NCBI RefSeq assembly: GCF_014050525.1
Contig: NZ_JACGAG010000015.1
Location: forward strand, 1-57,254
Source of the DNA: Clostridium sp. cel8
Lineage (GTDB): Bacteria; Bacillota; Clostridia; Clostridiales; Clostridiaceae
Direction: 5' to 3'
DNA length: 57,254 bases
Below the pieces are notes generated by a model, which was not told the DNA's origin, ran no database searches, and saw nothing but the letters and a program-made list of their open reading frames with translations. The position numbers and the translations under genes are program-made. Below, in pieces: positions 18,280 through 28,185 of the stretch. Within the stretch, counting starts at the first letter, position 1. Each line of letters opens with the position of its first letter.

Positions 18280-18807
18280 CTATTGAACCTCCTTTACATA
18301 ACAAAATTGATAGTACGCACATTTTTTACAATAGGGATATTTAACAATTTTAGGAGGTTTGTCTTCATTTAAAATCTTATTTATATCTACTAAAGTTTTT
18401 TCTATCTCAATCTCTGCTTTTTCATCTAGCTGAACAATTTCATTTTTTCTCTCCTTTACATAATTCAAAACACCTTTTTTCTCAATACCAAGCTTTTTTA
18501 AATAGTACAAATAGTAAAGAAGCTGCATTTTATCAATATTTTTCATTTTACTTGTTATCTTTATTTCACGAATAAATTCCTTGTCCATTATGTCCAATCT
18601 AATTATATCATCAATTAAAACCTCTCTTGTTTTTAATCTTGAATATGAATTTTCATGTACAGTTTTTCCTTCCATAACTCTATTACTATTATTCTCCATT
18701 GTTATTCCTCTATTAAAAAGCCATAATTTTCTTTTACAAACAAAATAATAGTTAAATTTTATCCCCTGAACTTTAAACTCTTCTAAATTAAATTCCATTT
18801 TTATCAC
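18280..18807 (-). CDS. cas4: CRISPR-associated exonuclease Cas4
   Basis: Cas4 trims pre-spacers and selects the PAM before integration. The 175-residue protein shows the single N-terminal cluster cysteine (FVCKRKLWLF), GKTVHE, the nuclease core REIKITSKMKNIDKMQLLYY and the C-terminal cluster ligands in YPYCKKCAYYQFC. Together these supply four cysteines for an iron-sulfur cluster. The GTG start overlaps the cas3 stop by four bases (GTGA); an ATG three codons later is an alternative. Confidence 0.96.
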   Translation of the reverse strand: MIKMEFNLEEFKVQGIKFNYYFVCKRKLWLFNRGITMENNSNRVMEGKTVHENSYSRLKTREVLIDDIIRLDIMDKEFIREIKITSKMKNIDKMQLLYYLYYLKKLGIEKKGVLNYVKERKNEIVQLDEKAEIEIEKTLVDINKILNEDKPPKIVKYPYCKKCAYYQFCYVKEVQ

Positions 18808-21011
18808 CCTATGTGGTTTATTATATCAGAATTAAATAAGATTCCACTCTTTTCATCATATTTACATTCAATAACAAAAATTCTATCACTAATACAGCTT
18901 TTAACGATTTTATTAGAACACTTATATACTGGAACATCCACAGTAAGTTTATTTATCTTTCTAAACAATTCAGTTTTATGTTTTCTTTCTTCTTTTAAAT
19001 GAGCATTTTTACATTCCATAAATTCGTCTATCAAAGACATATTACTATCATAAACAGTTCTTGGTATAACTGTAATTGAATTTATCTCTCTTAATATTTT
19101 TTGTGATTCACTGCTTGTTAGTGCATATTCTTCATTGTCATCTAATATTTTTAAAGCATACTTAAACTCCTTATAAAATTCAGTATCCTTAAGTTTATCT
19201 TTTGTATACAACTTATCAACTAAATCAATTTTATCAGTTTCTCTTAAAATACAATTGTTATATTTTTTTAAATACTCTAATCCCATTTCAAATATTTCTT
19301 TATCATATATAGTTCCTATTCCGCTCACACCATTTGTATAAATATATACATTAGGTTCATCTAAATCAAACTCTCTTTTTCTATAACATCTTCCAAGTCT
19401 TTGAAATAAACTGTCCAAAGTAGATAGTTCAGTAAATAAATAATCAAAATCAACGTCAAGTGAAGCTTCAACTATCTGTGTTGTTATCCATAATCCGCTC
19501 GTTATATCTTTACTGTCAGCAAAATCCTTTATCTTTTTTTCAAGCTTAGCTCTATCTTTTTTTATAAATGCAGAATGTAATAAATTTAAATTATCTAAAT
19601 TACAATTTTTCAAAAGTTCATATAATTCTAATGCTCTTTTTACTGTATTAACTATAACTAAAACCTTTTTGCTTTTAGCTCTTTTAACTATTTCTTCAAT
19701 ATCATCTTTAATTTCTTTATCTTTAAGTAAAATTTTATGTCTTTCTTTATCCATAACAAATTTAGGTATTTCACCATTATTTTTTACATTAAATTTGACT
19801 CCACGTTCTATTAAACAGTCAGTATATATTTTAGGAAGAGTAGCTGTCATTATTAAAAACTTTCCACCTATTTTATATATCATCTCAATACCCTTTATTA
19901 TTGCTGCTGCTATCTTTGGTGTGTATGATTGTATTTCATCTATGACAACTTTAGAATATGCTAGTGTTGCATAAATTTTTTCATATCCTTTGTATTTGAA
20001 TGGAAATTTAAATAATTGATCAACAGTAGTAAGACTTAATTTTTTTGAAAGTAATCTTGCGGATTCAACTAGATCTTCTGGATTTTCAAATCCGTTTTCT
20101 TCAAGATAGTCCAAACTTGTTGAGTGGAGCAGTCCAGCCGGTTTATATCCAATTTCATTATCATTTACAATTCTTGAAAATAAGGAATTAAGTGTAACCC
20201 TAAGTGGAAGTGTAAAAAATCCCTTATCATTATCAAGCCACATAAGAGCAGATTCCGTTTTACCCATACCAGTAGATGCTATTAAAATTAAATTATTTTC
20301 TCTATTTTCACTACAAAATGTTTGCACATTTCTTAATTTTCTAAAATTATTTATTACATATTTTCTTGCTGACTCTCCAACATTATTCTCCCGATCTAAT
20401 TCTATTTCTCTATGAGCAGAGGCTGAATGGTCTATCCTATGTAACAATCCTTTTAACATAACATAGTCATAATACCCAGCTTCATTTTCTTTAATTCTAT
20501 TTTGAAAATTCATAGAATTAAACACCTTATTTATTGGTTTATCTGGAATTTCAATTTTCATTTCTTCCCTTATTTCACCAATAATATTTTTCAAATCAAG
20601 TTCAGCTGCTTGTCTAATTTCATGCACATCAGGTTTTTTATCTCTCTCATGGTGATAAGCTATAGCTTGTATTAGTATCTTTTTCAAAGTTTTATTTTTC
20701 GAAAGTCCATATTTTTTATAAGGAATAAGCATTGGAGATAAATAATTATGTGGTATATCTGTACTATCATTTTCTGGAAGTTCTTTTTCTTTTAAAACTC
20801 TTCTTATTTTATTTTGAAACTGAGTGTAAGCTTTTCCAACATCATGGTAGAGGACAGCTATATTTAATAGCTGCCAAAAATCATTTTTATCAATAGTTAC
20901 CTTTTGTTCTATAATCTCACCATATGTTTCTCTCAGTTCTTCATAATTTTTAACTAGTTCATCTGTATGCTGTTTTATACTTTCAACAGGATTAGATTTT
21001 GCATATAACAT
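18804..21011 (-). CDS. cas3: CRISPR-associated helicase/nuclease Cas3
   Basis: Cas3 unwinds and degrades target DNA recognised by Cascade. The N-terminal HD nuclease domain has KQHTDEL (His15), LYHDVGKAY (His56-Asp57) and AYHHERDKKPDVHE. The SF2 helicase follows with Walker A ASTGMGKTES, the DExH-type box VIDEIQSYTP, motif III MTATLP and motif VI LFQRLGRCYRK. The 735 residues fit I-B Cas3. HD and helicase are fused and apparently intact, so interference should work. It starts 21 bases after cas5. Confidence 0.97.
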   Translation of the reverse strand: MLYAKSNPVESIKQHTDELVKNYEELRETYGEIIEQKVTIDKNDFWQLLNIAVLYHDVGKAYTQFQNKIRRVLKEKELPENDSTDIPHNYLSPMLIPYKKYGLSKNKTLKKILIQAIAYHHERDKKPDVHEIRQAAELDLKNIIGEIREEMKIEIPDKPINKVFNSMNFQNRIKENEAGYYDYVMLKGLLHRIDHSASAHREIELDRENNVGESARKYVINNFRKLRNVQTFCSENRENNLILIASTGMGKTESALMWLDNDKGFFTLPLRVTLNSLFSRIVNDNEIGYKPAGLLHSTSLDYLEENGFENPEDLVESARLLSKKLSLTTVDQLFKFPFKYKGYEKIYATLAYSKVVIDEIQSYTPKIAAAIIKGIEMIYKIGGKFLIMTATLPKIYTDCLIERGVKFNVKNNGEIPKFVMDKERHKILLKDKEIKDDIEEIVKRAKSKKVLVIVNTVKRALELYELLKNCNLDNLNLLHSAFIKKDRAKLEKKIKDFADSKDITSGLWITTQIVEASLDVDFDYLFTELSTLDSLFQRLGRCYRKREFDLDEPNVYIYTNGVSGIGTIYDKEIFEMGLEYLKKYNNCILRETDKIDLVDKLYTKDKLKDTEFYKEFKYALKILDDNEEYALTSSESQKILREINSITVIPRTVYDSNMSLIDEFMECKNAHLKEERKHKTELFRKINKLTVDVPVYKCSNKIVKSCISDRIFVIECKYDEKSGILFNSDIINHIG

Positions 21012-21032
21012 TTAACCACCTCCAAACTTACA

Positions 21033-21716
21033 CTAATCACTAAAGAAAATTAACTCTTCAGGATTATTTTCTTCTACCCAAATCAATCCTTCTTCAATTT
21101 CCTGATCACTATTTGCATACAAAACATCTGTCTTATGCCAATTTCTAATATTATTTACTTTTTCATACCAGTTGTTTAGTCTATAATTTATTCCATGAAG
21201 TTCTTCACATATCTGCCCTTTAGGAATATATATAGGATTTTTTATAAGATATGAATTGTAATCATCATCATCTATGTCTACTTGCTTTGCCCATGTAAAC
21301 TCGATATTATCTATTCTTGCTAAGTCCTCTCTTCTACCTAAACTAACTGCTTCATTTAAATTATAAAATCCATTATATATCTTTTTAAGTAACTCTTCTT
21401 CAGATGATATGTGAATAGTCAAATTTATGTTAAAAAGTTGATGAACATTCATTGGCATAGTTGTTATACCTTTATCTTTATAAAAATAGGTAGTTTGAAA
21501 ATTATTAAACTTACTTTCATAATTTCCTTGAACTGAAACTCCCATAGGATAGTACTTATCAGCATTAATAACCTTATGCAATAGTCCCTTTATTGTAGAA
21601 TAAGGAGGCAGTGGATAGGTTTCTGCTGCCTTAAATGAAAATGGTTTTTTATAACAGGCTGATTCTTGAAAAATATTAAGTTTAAGAACTCTTTTGCGAT
21701 TCTCCACATTAATCAC
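21033..21716 (-). CDS. cas5: Cascade subunit Cas5 (I-B/Tneap, Cas5t)
   Basis: This RAMP-fold subunit caps the 5' handle of the crRNA in Cascade. The 227-residue protein has the Cas5 N-terminal pattern: KLNIFQESACYKKPFSFKAA followed by TYPLPPYSTIKGLLHKVINA. It also has LGRREDLARIDNIEF in the middle. The GTG start overlaps the cas7 stop by four bases. The match is to the Cas5t group that accompanies Cst1/Cst2 in I-B systems. Confidence 0.93.
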   Translation of the reverse strand: MINVENRKRVLKLNIFQESACYKKPFSFKAAETYPLPPYSTIKGLLHKVINADKYYPMGVSVQGNYESKFNNFQTTYFYKDKGITTMPMNVHQLFNINLTIHISSEEELLKKIYNGFYNLNEAVSLGRREDLARIDNIEFTWAKQVDIDDDDYNSYLIKNPIYIPKGQICEELHGINYRLNNWYEKVNNIRNWHKTDVLYANSDQEIEEGLIWVEENNPEELIFFSD

Positions 21717-22621
21717 ACCCCATAATATGCTTTTACACCATTTTGTAAGTTATCAAAGAACTTTTCTACAGAATAATTTCTGTTTTTAAATACCTCTTTT
21801 AATTCATCTTCATTATTAAATACACCGCTTACCATTCCAATAGAAGTTGATTTATCAATTGAAATATCAAATATTTTTGTTTCAAGTGTCTGTTTTAAAA
21901 TATTAGAATCTATGCAAGGCTTATTATCTCTATAGCTAAGCTTTATTCTGCCCAAAAAGAATGGATTTGGAATATCATATATACCTCCAACTATAAAAAG
22001 TGGTGCAAGATTTTCCTGTCTTCCTCTTATATTTCTGTTTAATACTTTAAGTATGCTTAAAAGCTGATTTACTCTCTGTACCTTATATTTTTTATCCAAA
22101 TTTATATTGCCATCATTGCCTACCTTGTCTAAATCTACTGTAATTGTGTATGTGTAAAAACTAAAATGTTGTTCTACATTTGCAAGGTTAGGATGTTCAC
22201 CTATTCTATCTGCTAATCCTTTGTTATTTAAAAAATCCATATCACTTCTATATGGCTCTAGTGAAATAGCATGACTAAGTCTAGCAACTGCACTTCTTAT
22301 ATTTGAGCCACCTTTTTCATCATCATTTTTTTTAGCTGTTTTCATATATCCAAATAAATCCATTTCTTCAGAATCTTTTATTGTGCAGTCATCTCTAAAT
22401 TGTACTGTTCCTTTACTTTTATCAACAACTTGTGTATTCCAATTGTAAAACATACTTCCAAGTCTTACAATATCATATCTTAAACATTGTCTTGATGCAA
22501 AAGTATATAAATTTCCATCTCCTCTTGTCAATTTTTTAAGTTCAGATATATTTGCAATTCCCTCTCCAAAATTCAAACTCTGTGCTTGAAAAACAACAGT
22601 TAAAGTTAATCCCTTATTCAT
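21713..22621 (-). CDS. cas7: Cascade backbone Cas7 (Cst2/DevR)
   Basis: Cas7 polymerises along the spacer part of the crRNA to form the Cascade backbone. The 302 residues begin MNKGLTLTVVFQAQSLNFGE, then show GDGNLYTFASRQCLRYDIVR, features of the DevR/Cst2 branch, and later NIRGRQENLAPLFIVGGIYD. Its start overlaps the end of cas8b by 8 bases, so translation is probably coupled. Confidence 0.95.
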   Translation of the reverse strand: MNKGLTLTVVFQAQSLNFGEGIANISELKKLTRGDGNLYTFASRQCLRYDIVRLGSMFYNWNTQVVDKSKGTVQFRDDCTIKDSEEMDLFGYMKTAKKNDDEKGGSNIRSAVARLSHAISLEPYRSDMDFLNNKGLADRIGEHPNLANVEQHFSFYTYTITVDLDKVGNDGNINLDKKYKVQRVNQLLSILKVLNRNIRGRQENLAPLFIVGGIYDIPNPFFLGRIKLSYRDNKPCIDSNILKQTLETKIFDISIDKSTSIGMVSGVFNNEDELKEVFKNRNYSVEKFFDNLQNGVKAYYGV

Positions 22622-24383
22622 TTTTATTTACCTCCTCTACTTTTTTAGACGTTTCTTTAGATATAAGTCCAGATACAAAAGTTTGTGCAACTGATTCAAA
22701 TTCTGAATTTTCATCTGAAAAAATTTCAGAAAAAAGTGATGGAACTTCTTTTTGTACTGTCATATACGTTCTAAGTATAGCATCCATAAAATTGTTTTTA
22801 TTGCCAGTTTTAACTGAGTTTAACATTTTATAAGCTATACCAGCTATCTTATTTTCTTCACCATGTTCAGTAAAATATTTATTTATATCTTGTCCACTTT
22901 TATATATAAAAAATAATTTTTTACTATTCATTTCACTTTCCCCTCCCTTATATTTATTTAAATAGTATCTAATTTTACAAGCTATATAACAATCTAAAGC
23001 ACTATATCCATTTTTTATATTTTGTCTTAATCTTTTATCTATAACAAATTTAATATCTAAATTTTTTAAAATTAAATCTACTATTTCTGATTTAAATTTT
23101 TCATCTTTTATACTATTTAGTTCATCACATTTTTCTTTGAAAAACTTAGCTATAAATCTTGGAATGTTAAAATAATTTAATTTGCAGTTTTTCCCATTAA
23201 CATCAAATTCAACAAAAAGTATATTTTGAAGCTCCCATTCACTTTCAACTCCAAGCTCTTGAACCATATCCAGTATGATCTCTTTATAAGGAGAATCTTT
23301 ATCCTTTCTATTATAAAAATTTTGATTTTGCTTATATAATTTATTTACAGTTGTATCCACGTTAACAAATCCAAAATAGGTTTTATCCTTATAATCACCA
23401 TCTATATAACTTTTAAACAAATCCGTAGCTCCTGCTGGTGTACAAAACAGTATTAACTTGCACATATTACATATAGGAAACTCCGTATTAAAATTCCAAA
23501 ATAAATTATATGCATTGCCACTACTAATTCCTAGAGGGGAAAATACCTTCTCCTCAAAATCATAACCTAAAGATTTAAATTCACCACATAAAGAACAATT
23601 GTATAATTTAGGAGAATTAAATTCCTCTTTAATTGAATTTATATTCTTTGTTTTGTCTATCTTCTTTCGTATTCTTTTATAAATCTTTTCAATATTTTTT
23701 TCTTTAAAACTCTTATCTAAATTTAAGTATTCATCAATACATTTTTTTGCTTCATCTAAATTACCATTTTCACATAAATCTATAAGCTTTCCCATTTCAT
23801 ATATAGGAATCATATAATCTTTCTCTGCTATTTTTCTCTGATAACTTAATCTTTTAGATGCTAAATTTCTCTGCAAAAAACTTGCTTGTCCAAAATATTC
23901 ATCATATAAAATACTTCTCACTTTATTCAATCTAAGTTTTTCTGAAACTTCTTCTTTTGATAAAATTTCCTTAAACTTTTCATATTGCTCATCTAAAATC
24001 TCAAGCTGTTTTTCACTTTTTACCTTTGAAATTTCATTTGATATAGCTTTTAGTTCTTTTCCATTCTTATCATTTTTAAATTTATTGGCTATATCTGTTA
24101 CTGTCTTTTTTAAATACTTTATTCCATCTTTATAATCAGATTTTTTCTTTATATAGGCTTTTTGTTCCTGATATCTCTCCAATCTATCTTTAGGAACATC
24201 ATATCTATTCATAAAATAGTTAAAATAATATTTACCAAATTCTTTTAAAATATTACTATCAAATTCTATATAATTTTCCTTTATAGTAACCTCTTTTAGT
24301 TTTTCTGCATATTCAAGTATTCGCATAAATCCAACAATGCCCATATTATAAAACCAATCATTTAGATATACCTTGACTTTCAC
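22614..24383 (-). CDS. cas8b: Cascade large subunit Cas8b (Cst1, CXXC-CXXC type)
   Basis: Cas8b recognises the PAM and recruits Cas3. The 589-residue protein is divergent, as large subunits are. It carries the two zinc-binding pairs that define Cst1: CSLCGEF (about residue 266) and CNMCKLILFCTPAG (about 304). The N-terminus (KVYLNDWFYNMGIVGFMRIL) is also typical. Much of the region between residues 80 and 260 is lysine- and glutamate-rich and probably helical. It lies one base after cas6. Confidence 0.9.
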   Translation of the reverse strand: MKVKVYLNDWFYNMGIVGFMRILEYAEKLKEVTIKENYIEFDSNILKEFGKYYFNYFMNRYDVPKDRLERYQEQKAYIKKKSDYKDGIKYLKKTVTDIANKFKNDKNGKELKAISNEISKVKSEKQLEILDEQYEKFKEILSKEEVSEKLRLNKVRSILYDEYFGQASFLQRNLASKRLSYQRKIAEKDYMIPIYEMGKLIDLCENGNLDEAKKCIDEYLNLDKSFKEKNIEKIYKRIRKKIDKTKNINSIKEEFNSPKLYNCSLCGEFKSLGYDFEEKVFSPLGISSGNAYNLFWNFNTEFPICNMCKLILFCTPAGATDLFKSYIDGDYKDKTYFGFVNVDTTVNKLYKQNQNFYNRKDKDSPYKEIILDMVQELGVESEWELQNILFVEFDVNGKNCKLNYFNIPRFIAKFFKEKCDELNSIKDEKFKSEIVDLILKNLDIKFVIDKRLRQNIKNGYSALDCYIACKIRYYLNKYKGGESEMNSKKLFFIYKSGQDINKYFTEHGEENKIAGIAYKMLNSVKTGNKNNFMDAILRTYMTVQKEVPSLFSEIFSDENSEFESVAQTFVSGLISKETSKKVEEVNKNE

Positions 24384-24384
24384 T

Positions 24385-25116
24385 CTATACCACCTCTATC
24401 ATTCCAAAGCCTTGATTTCTCCTAAAGCCCACTCCAAGCATATAAATATCTTTTAAATCCTTTACAGCACCACATAGTTTAAATATTCCAGAATAAGCTT
24501 CAACACAATATATACTCTTACCAGAAGTCATCTTAAAGTCTGCTATTTCCTCTTTAACTATTTTCTTTTTCATCAAAACAGGCATAAATTGTATATCTTC
24601 TTTCAAACCATATCCTCTATAATTTTCAAGAATTTTGTTTTGAATATAATTAAATTCTTTAGAGTATTCATCACTTTTAGGTGAAACTGCTTTTCCGTTT
24701 TTATCTTTAATGTAAATTGGGGATAATGTTTTAAAACATAATTCTCCTTTTGAAATGTTTTTTTCAGGTTGTATAGATACTCTGAGTTTATTAATTTTAT
24801 ACATTTTCTTATATTGAAATGTTTTTTTCTTTAGTATTCCATTATAAAGCTTTAACATAAATTCAGGATCAGGAGATGATATATTAATTTCCACTGAGTC
24901 ATTAATTTTTATTTCATCTTTATTCATTTCATAATCCTTCAGATAAACAGAAAAAGTAAAGTTTTTTGATTTTTTGTTCTTCTTATCTCTAAAATAGTAT
25001 AATTTATTTAGATAATCCTCATCCTCTGCCTTAAGAGATTCTTTTATCATACTCACAAACATCATATGATAACATAATGGTATTTTTTCTGTGCTAAAAA
25101 CACATCTAAACCTCAC
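24385..25116 (-). CDS. cas6: CRISPR RNA endoribonuclease Cas6
   Basis: Cas6 cuts the repeat RNA to free crRNAs and leaves the ATGTAAAT handle. The 243-residue protein ends in the glycine-rich loop GVGFRRNQGFGMIEV, diagnostic for Cas6, and has an early histidine (IPLCYHMMF) that could be catalytic. The GTG at 25116 is preferred because AAGGTG sits at good spacing; the longer frame from a TTG at 25137 includes that site. It is the first gene of the cas operon. A TATAAT at 25160-25155 upstream may be its own -10. Confidence 0.94.
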   Translation of the reverse strand: MRFRCVFSTEKIPLCYHMMFVSMIKESLKAEDEDYLNKLYYFRDKKNKKSKNFTFSVYLKDYEMNKDEIKINDSVEINISSPDPEFMLKLYNGILKKKTFQYKKMYKINKLRVSIQPEKNISKGELCFKTLSPIYIKDKNGKAVSPKSDEYSKEFNYIQNKILENYRGYGLKEDIQFMPVLMKKKIVKEEIADFKMTSGKSIYCVEAYSGIFKLCGAVKDLKDIYMLGVGFRRNQGFGMIEVV

Positions 25117-25200
25117 ATTTTCACCTTCTTTCTCCAAAATTGTTTTATAAGTTAATTATATCAAATATTTAGGAACTATTTGTGTTAAAATAAAAAAATA

Positions 25201-26136
25201 TTAATAATACTTTTTTATTTTATCAATTTCTTCTTTCACTGCTATTTTAAGTTCCTCTGGAGCTAAAACTTTAACCTTACTTCCCATACTTAATACCCAG
25301 CTAACTATTTCTGTTTTGCCTGACATTGTTGCCTCAAATATTACAGATTCATCATCATTCCATGTAATTTTTTGATTTTCTGTCCATATTTTTTCACTTA
25401 TTATATATGACATTGGCTTGTAAATGCACATTTTTACATTCAATTTACTATCCCTATAAATGCCAAAACTACCATTCATATATCTCTTTAATGAAAAATT
25501 TTTATCTATCTCAAATTTAGAATCTAACGTTTTGTATTTTTTAATTCTAGATATTTTAAAATCCCTTATTTCATTTCTTTTCTCACAAAAGGCTATTATA
25601 TAAAGGGAATTTTTATAACTTATAATAGCATATGGATGTATTATTCTAATGCTTAATCCAGAACTTAGTGAAAAATATTCTATCTCCATTTTTCTCCTAG
25701 TTATTACTGCACAATTTATATCAAGTGTTTTCTTTTTATCTTCTTCATTAATATTTTCTCTAGCAGATTTTTGAAAATACTGAACATACTCTTTTTCATT
25801 AGATTTATTAGCAATATTTATTTTATCTTTTAAAACATTAAACTCCCTATAATATGGGAAATTCATACTTTTCAATTGAAAAGTGGCTAAATTAAGTACA
25901 GTTAAATCTACATCATTTATATTCAAATTTAATAAATGATCATATCCATCTATGCTATATCCTCCATCTATACCTGTTGTAGAAGTTATATTTATTCCAG
26001 CTAATTCTAAATCCCGCTTATATTTTCTTACCTGTCTTTCATCTACTTCCAATTCTTCTGCTATATCTTTACATTTCATTTTACCTATACTTTTTAAAAG
26101 TATTATCATATTCAATAAATTAGAAAATTTACTCAT
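25201..26136 (-). CDS. WYL-domain transcriptional regulator
   Basis: The 311-residue protein has an N-terminal helix-turn-helix (MKCKDIAEELEVDERQVRKY, residues about 20-39) and the link GGYSIDGY. A central WYL domain (AVITRRKMEIEYFS through NSLYIIAFCEKRNEIRDFKI) and a C-terminal WCX-like extension follow. WYL domains sense nucleic acid or nucleotide ligands, and WYL regulators are known beside CRISPR-Cas loci. It is co-directional with cas6, 84 bases upstream with no terminator, so autoregulation and control of the cas operon are both plausible. ATG follows AAAGGAGATAGTAAT. Confidence 0.88.
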   Translation of the reverse strand: MSKFSNLLNMIILLKSIGKMKCKDIAEELEVDERQVRKYKRDLELAGINITSTTGIDGGYSIDGYDHLLNLNINDVDLTVLNLATFQLKSMNFPYYREFNVLKDKINIANKSNEKEYVQYFQKSARENINEEDKKKTLDINCAVITRRKMEIEYFSLSSGLSIRIIHPYAIISYKNSLYIIAFCEKRNEIRDFKISRIKKYKTLDSKFEIDKNFSLKRYMNGSFGIYRDSKLNVKMCIYKPMSYIISEKIWTENQKITWNDDESVIFEATMSGKTEIVSWVLSMGSKVKVLAPEELKIAVKEEIDKIKKYY

Positions 26137-26224
26137 ATTACTATCTCCTTTAAAATATAACTTAAATATAATTTGATAATAGACTAGTAAAATTATAACA
26201 TATAAATTGTTATAGAAATTATAT

Positions 26225-26270
26225 AAAAAAATACTGCCACATTAGCATCTTTTTTATGCTAGTGTGACAG
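26225..26270 (-). terminator. Terminator of the lysine permease gene
   Basis: A 15-bp stem CTGTCACACTAGCAT / ATGCTAATGTGGCAG (minus sense, two G-T pairs, 26270-26234) is followed by TATTTTTTT. Confidence 0.9.
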
Positions 26271-26283
26271 CCTCATTTATAAC

Positions 26284-27732
26284 CTAAAACTTATTAAAAC
26301 CAGTTAAATCTACATCTTCAAGTTTTACAAGTTTAGTAGAATGTTTAATCTTATAAATTATAAGCAATCCTAAAAAAATAGGTAATCCTATGTATGAAGA
26401 TATTACTCCACCCCAGTCTATATGACTTTCTTGAAAATATGTAATACCCTGTCCTAATACTACAACTGCACATAATGTAAATGCAATTATGGGACCTACT
26501 GGGAAAAATTTAGCTCTATATTTTAATTTGGATAAATCCTTTTTCTGTACAATACAAGCCCTTCTAAATCTATAATGACATGTAGCAATTCCAAGCCAGG
26601 CTATAAATCCCGAAAGTCCTGAAGCTGCAACCAACCATACATAAACTGAACTTTGAGCATAAAGGCCTGTTAAAAAGCACAATGAAGCTATTATAGTTGT
26701 AGCTATAACGGAATTTACAGGGACACCTCTTGAATTTACTTTTCCAAAAATCTTAGGTGCATCGCCATCTTTTGCCATTGAATACAACATTCTTGTAGAT
26801 GCATACATTCCTGAATTTCCACAAGAAAGTACAGATGTTAATATAACAGCATTCATAAGAGATGCAGCTCCTGCTATTCCTGCTCTTTGGAATATCATAG
26901 TAAAAGGACTTATCTTAACTCCAGCCTTTGTATATGGAATTATTGCTCCAACTACTATAATTGTTCCAATGTAAAATATTATTATTCTCCAAAATATTGT
27001 ATTTATTGCTTTAGGTATAGTTTTTTCGGGGTTTTCGCTTTCACCTGCAGCAATACCTACAAGTTCTGTCCCTTGAAATGAGAATCCTGCAATTAAAAAT
27101 ACTAAAAATATAGATTTAGCTCCTCCAACAAATGGTGCTTCTCCAACAGTAAAATTTTTAAATCCAATAGGACTCCCATTAAATATTCCAAATATGAGAG
27201 CTACTCCAATTATTAAAAATACTATAACTGTAAATACTTTAATTCCAGCAAACCAAAATTCAGATTCTCCATAAGCTCTTGCAGATAACAAGTTAAGTCC
27301 AACTATAAGTACTAGAAACGTTGCACTCCATATTACCGGTGGAACATTTGGAAACCAAAACCTCATTATAACTCCCCCAGCAACCATTTCAGCAGCAACT
27401 GTAATTGCCCAATTGTACCAATAATTCCAACCAAGTGCAAATCCCAAAGCTGGATCTACAAATTTTATAGCATATATACTAAAGGATCCTGAATCTGGCA
27501 TATAAGTAGCCATTTCTCCTAAACTTGTCATTAGAAAATAAACCATTATTCCTATACAGGCATATGCTACTATTGCACCACCAGGTCCAGCTTGTTTTAT
27601 AGTATCCCCTAGTGCTAAAAATATACCAGTACCTATTGCCCCACCAAGAGCAATCATGTTTAAATGCCTTGCCTTAAGACCTCTTTTTAATTGATTTGAA
27701 TTTTCATCTTTAGCTTCTAAATTATTTTGCAT
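26284..27732 (-). CDS. lysP: Amino acid permease, probably lysine-specific (LysP type)
   Basis: This 482-residue APC-superfamily permease has 12 predicted membrane spans. The consensus IALGGAIGTGIFLALG is in TM1, and the GWNYWYNWAITVAAE block and QGTELVGIAAGESENPEKTI are typical of the amino acid transporter family that includes LysP. The decisive clue is the lysine riboswitch in its leader (27859-28023), which points to lysine as substrate. The start ATG follows AAGGAGGAGTAAA. It is transcribed alone, with a strong terminator behind it. Confidence 0.9.
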   Translation of the reverse strand: MQNNLEAKDENSNQLKRGLKARHLNMIALGGAIGTGIFLALGDTIKQAGPGGAIVAYACIGIMVYFLMTSLGEMATYMPDSGSFSIYAIKFVDPALGFALGWNYWYNWAITVAAEMVAGGVIMRFWFPNVPPVIWSATFLVLIVGLNLLSARAYGESEFWFAGIKVFTVIVFLIIGVALIFGIFNGSPIGFKNFTVGEAPFVGGAKSIFLVFLIAGFSFQGTELVGIAAGESENPEKTIPKAINTIFWRIIIFYIGTIIVVGAIIPYTKAGVKISPFTMIFQRAGIAGAASLMNAVILTSVLSCGNSGMYASTRMLYSMAKDGDAPKIFGKVNSRGVPVNSVIATTIIASLCFLTGLYAQSSVYVWLVAASGLSGFIAWLGIATCHYRFRRACIVQKKDLSKLKYRAKFFPVGPIIAFTLCAVVVLGQGITYFQESHIDWGGVISSYIGLPIFLGLLIIYKIKHSTKLVKLEDVDLTGFNKF

Positions 27733-27777
27733 TTTACTCCTCCTTAGTAAGTGTCTTTCTTATAAATGAAAACTAAG

Positions 27778-27822
27778 GTAAAATAAAACACCTTGAGAAT
27801 CACTCAAGGCATTTTATTTTAC
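27778..27822 (-). terminator. Regulatory terminator of the lysine riboswitch
   Basis: The stem CCTTGAG / CTCAAGG (27791-27797, 27803-27809) is extended by AAAATAAAA / TTTTATTTT and lies between the aptamer and the permease gene. Lysine binding would favour this hairpin and stop transcription. A second small hairpin (ACGTAT / ATACGT, 27821-27835) lies beside it. Confidence 0.8.
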
Positions 27823-27858
27823 GTATTTTATACGTTTAAAATTTATACCACTTTGAAT

Positions 27859-28023
27859 GATAGCTCTCCACAAACATTATTGTGGCAGTTTTACATATAT
27901 TTTAAGTAAAACCAACTTTTCAGCATCAAAGCCTTTGCTGAAAGTTTCGGCAAAGTTTCCTTTCAAATAGCTTCATCGTGCTTATCTCAACTATTTTACT
28001 GATAAACAATGCTCCTCTATCCT
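27859..28023 (-). promoter_or_regulatory. Lysine riboswitch (L-box) aptamer
   Basis: On the minus strand the conserved L-box blocks appear in order: AGGATAGAGGAGC at the 5' end, TAGTTGAGATAAGC, GAAAGGAAACTTTGCCGAA, GCAAAGGCTTTGATGCTGAA, ACTGCCACAATAATG, and the closing TGGAGAGCTATC that pairs with the GATAG at the start. A terminator follows. Known L-boxes switch genes off when lysine is abundant. Confidence 0.93.
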
Positions 28024-28185
28024 AATTATTCATTTAATAATACGTTATCATCTATATTATTAATCATATTATAAAATTAGTCAATACAATTTTTTATCAT
28101 GTATTTTAATTTTTCTATAATTAAAAGGAATTATTTAAAATATGTCGAATATTATAGCATATAAACTATTATTAGGAGGTTTTTT

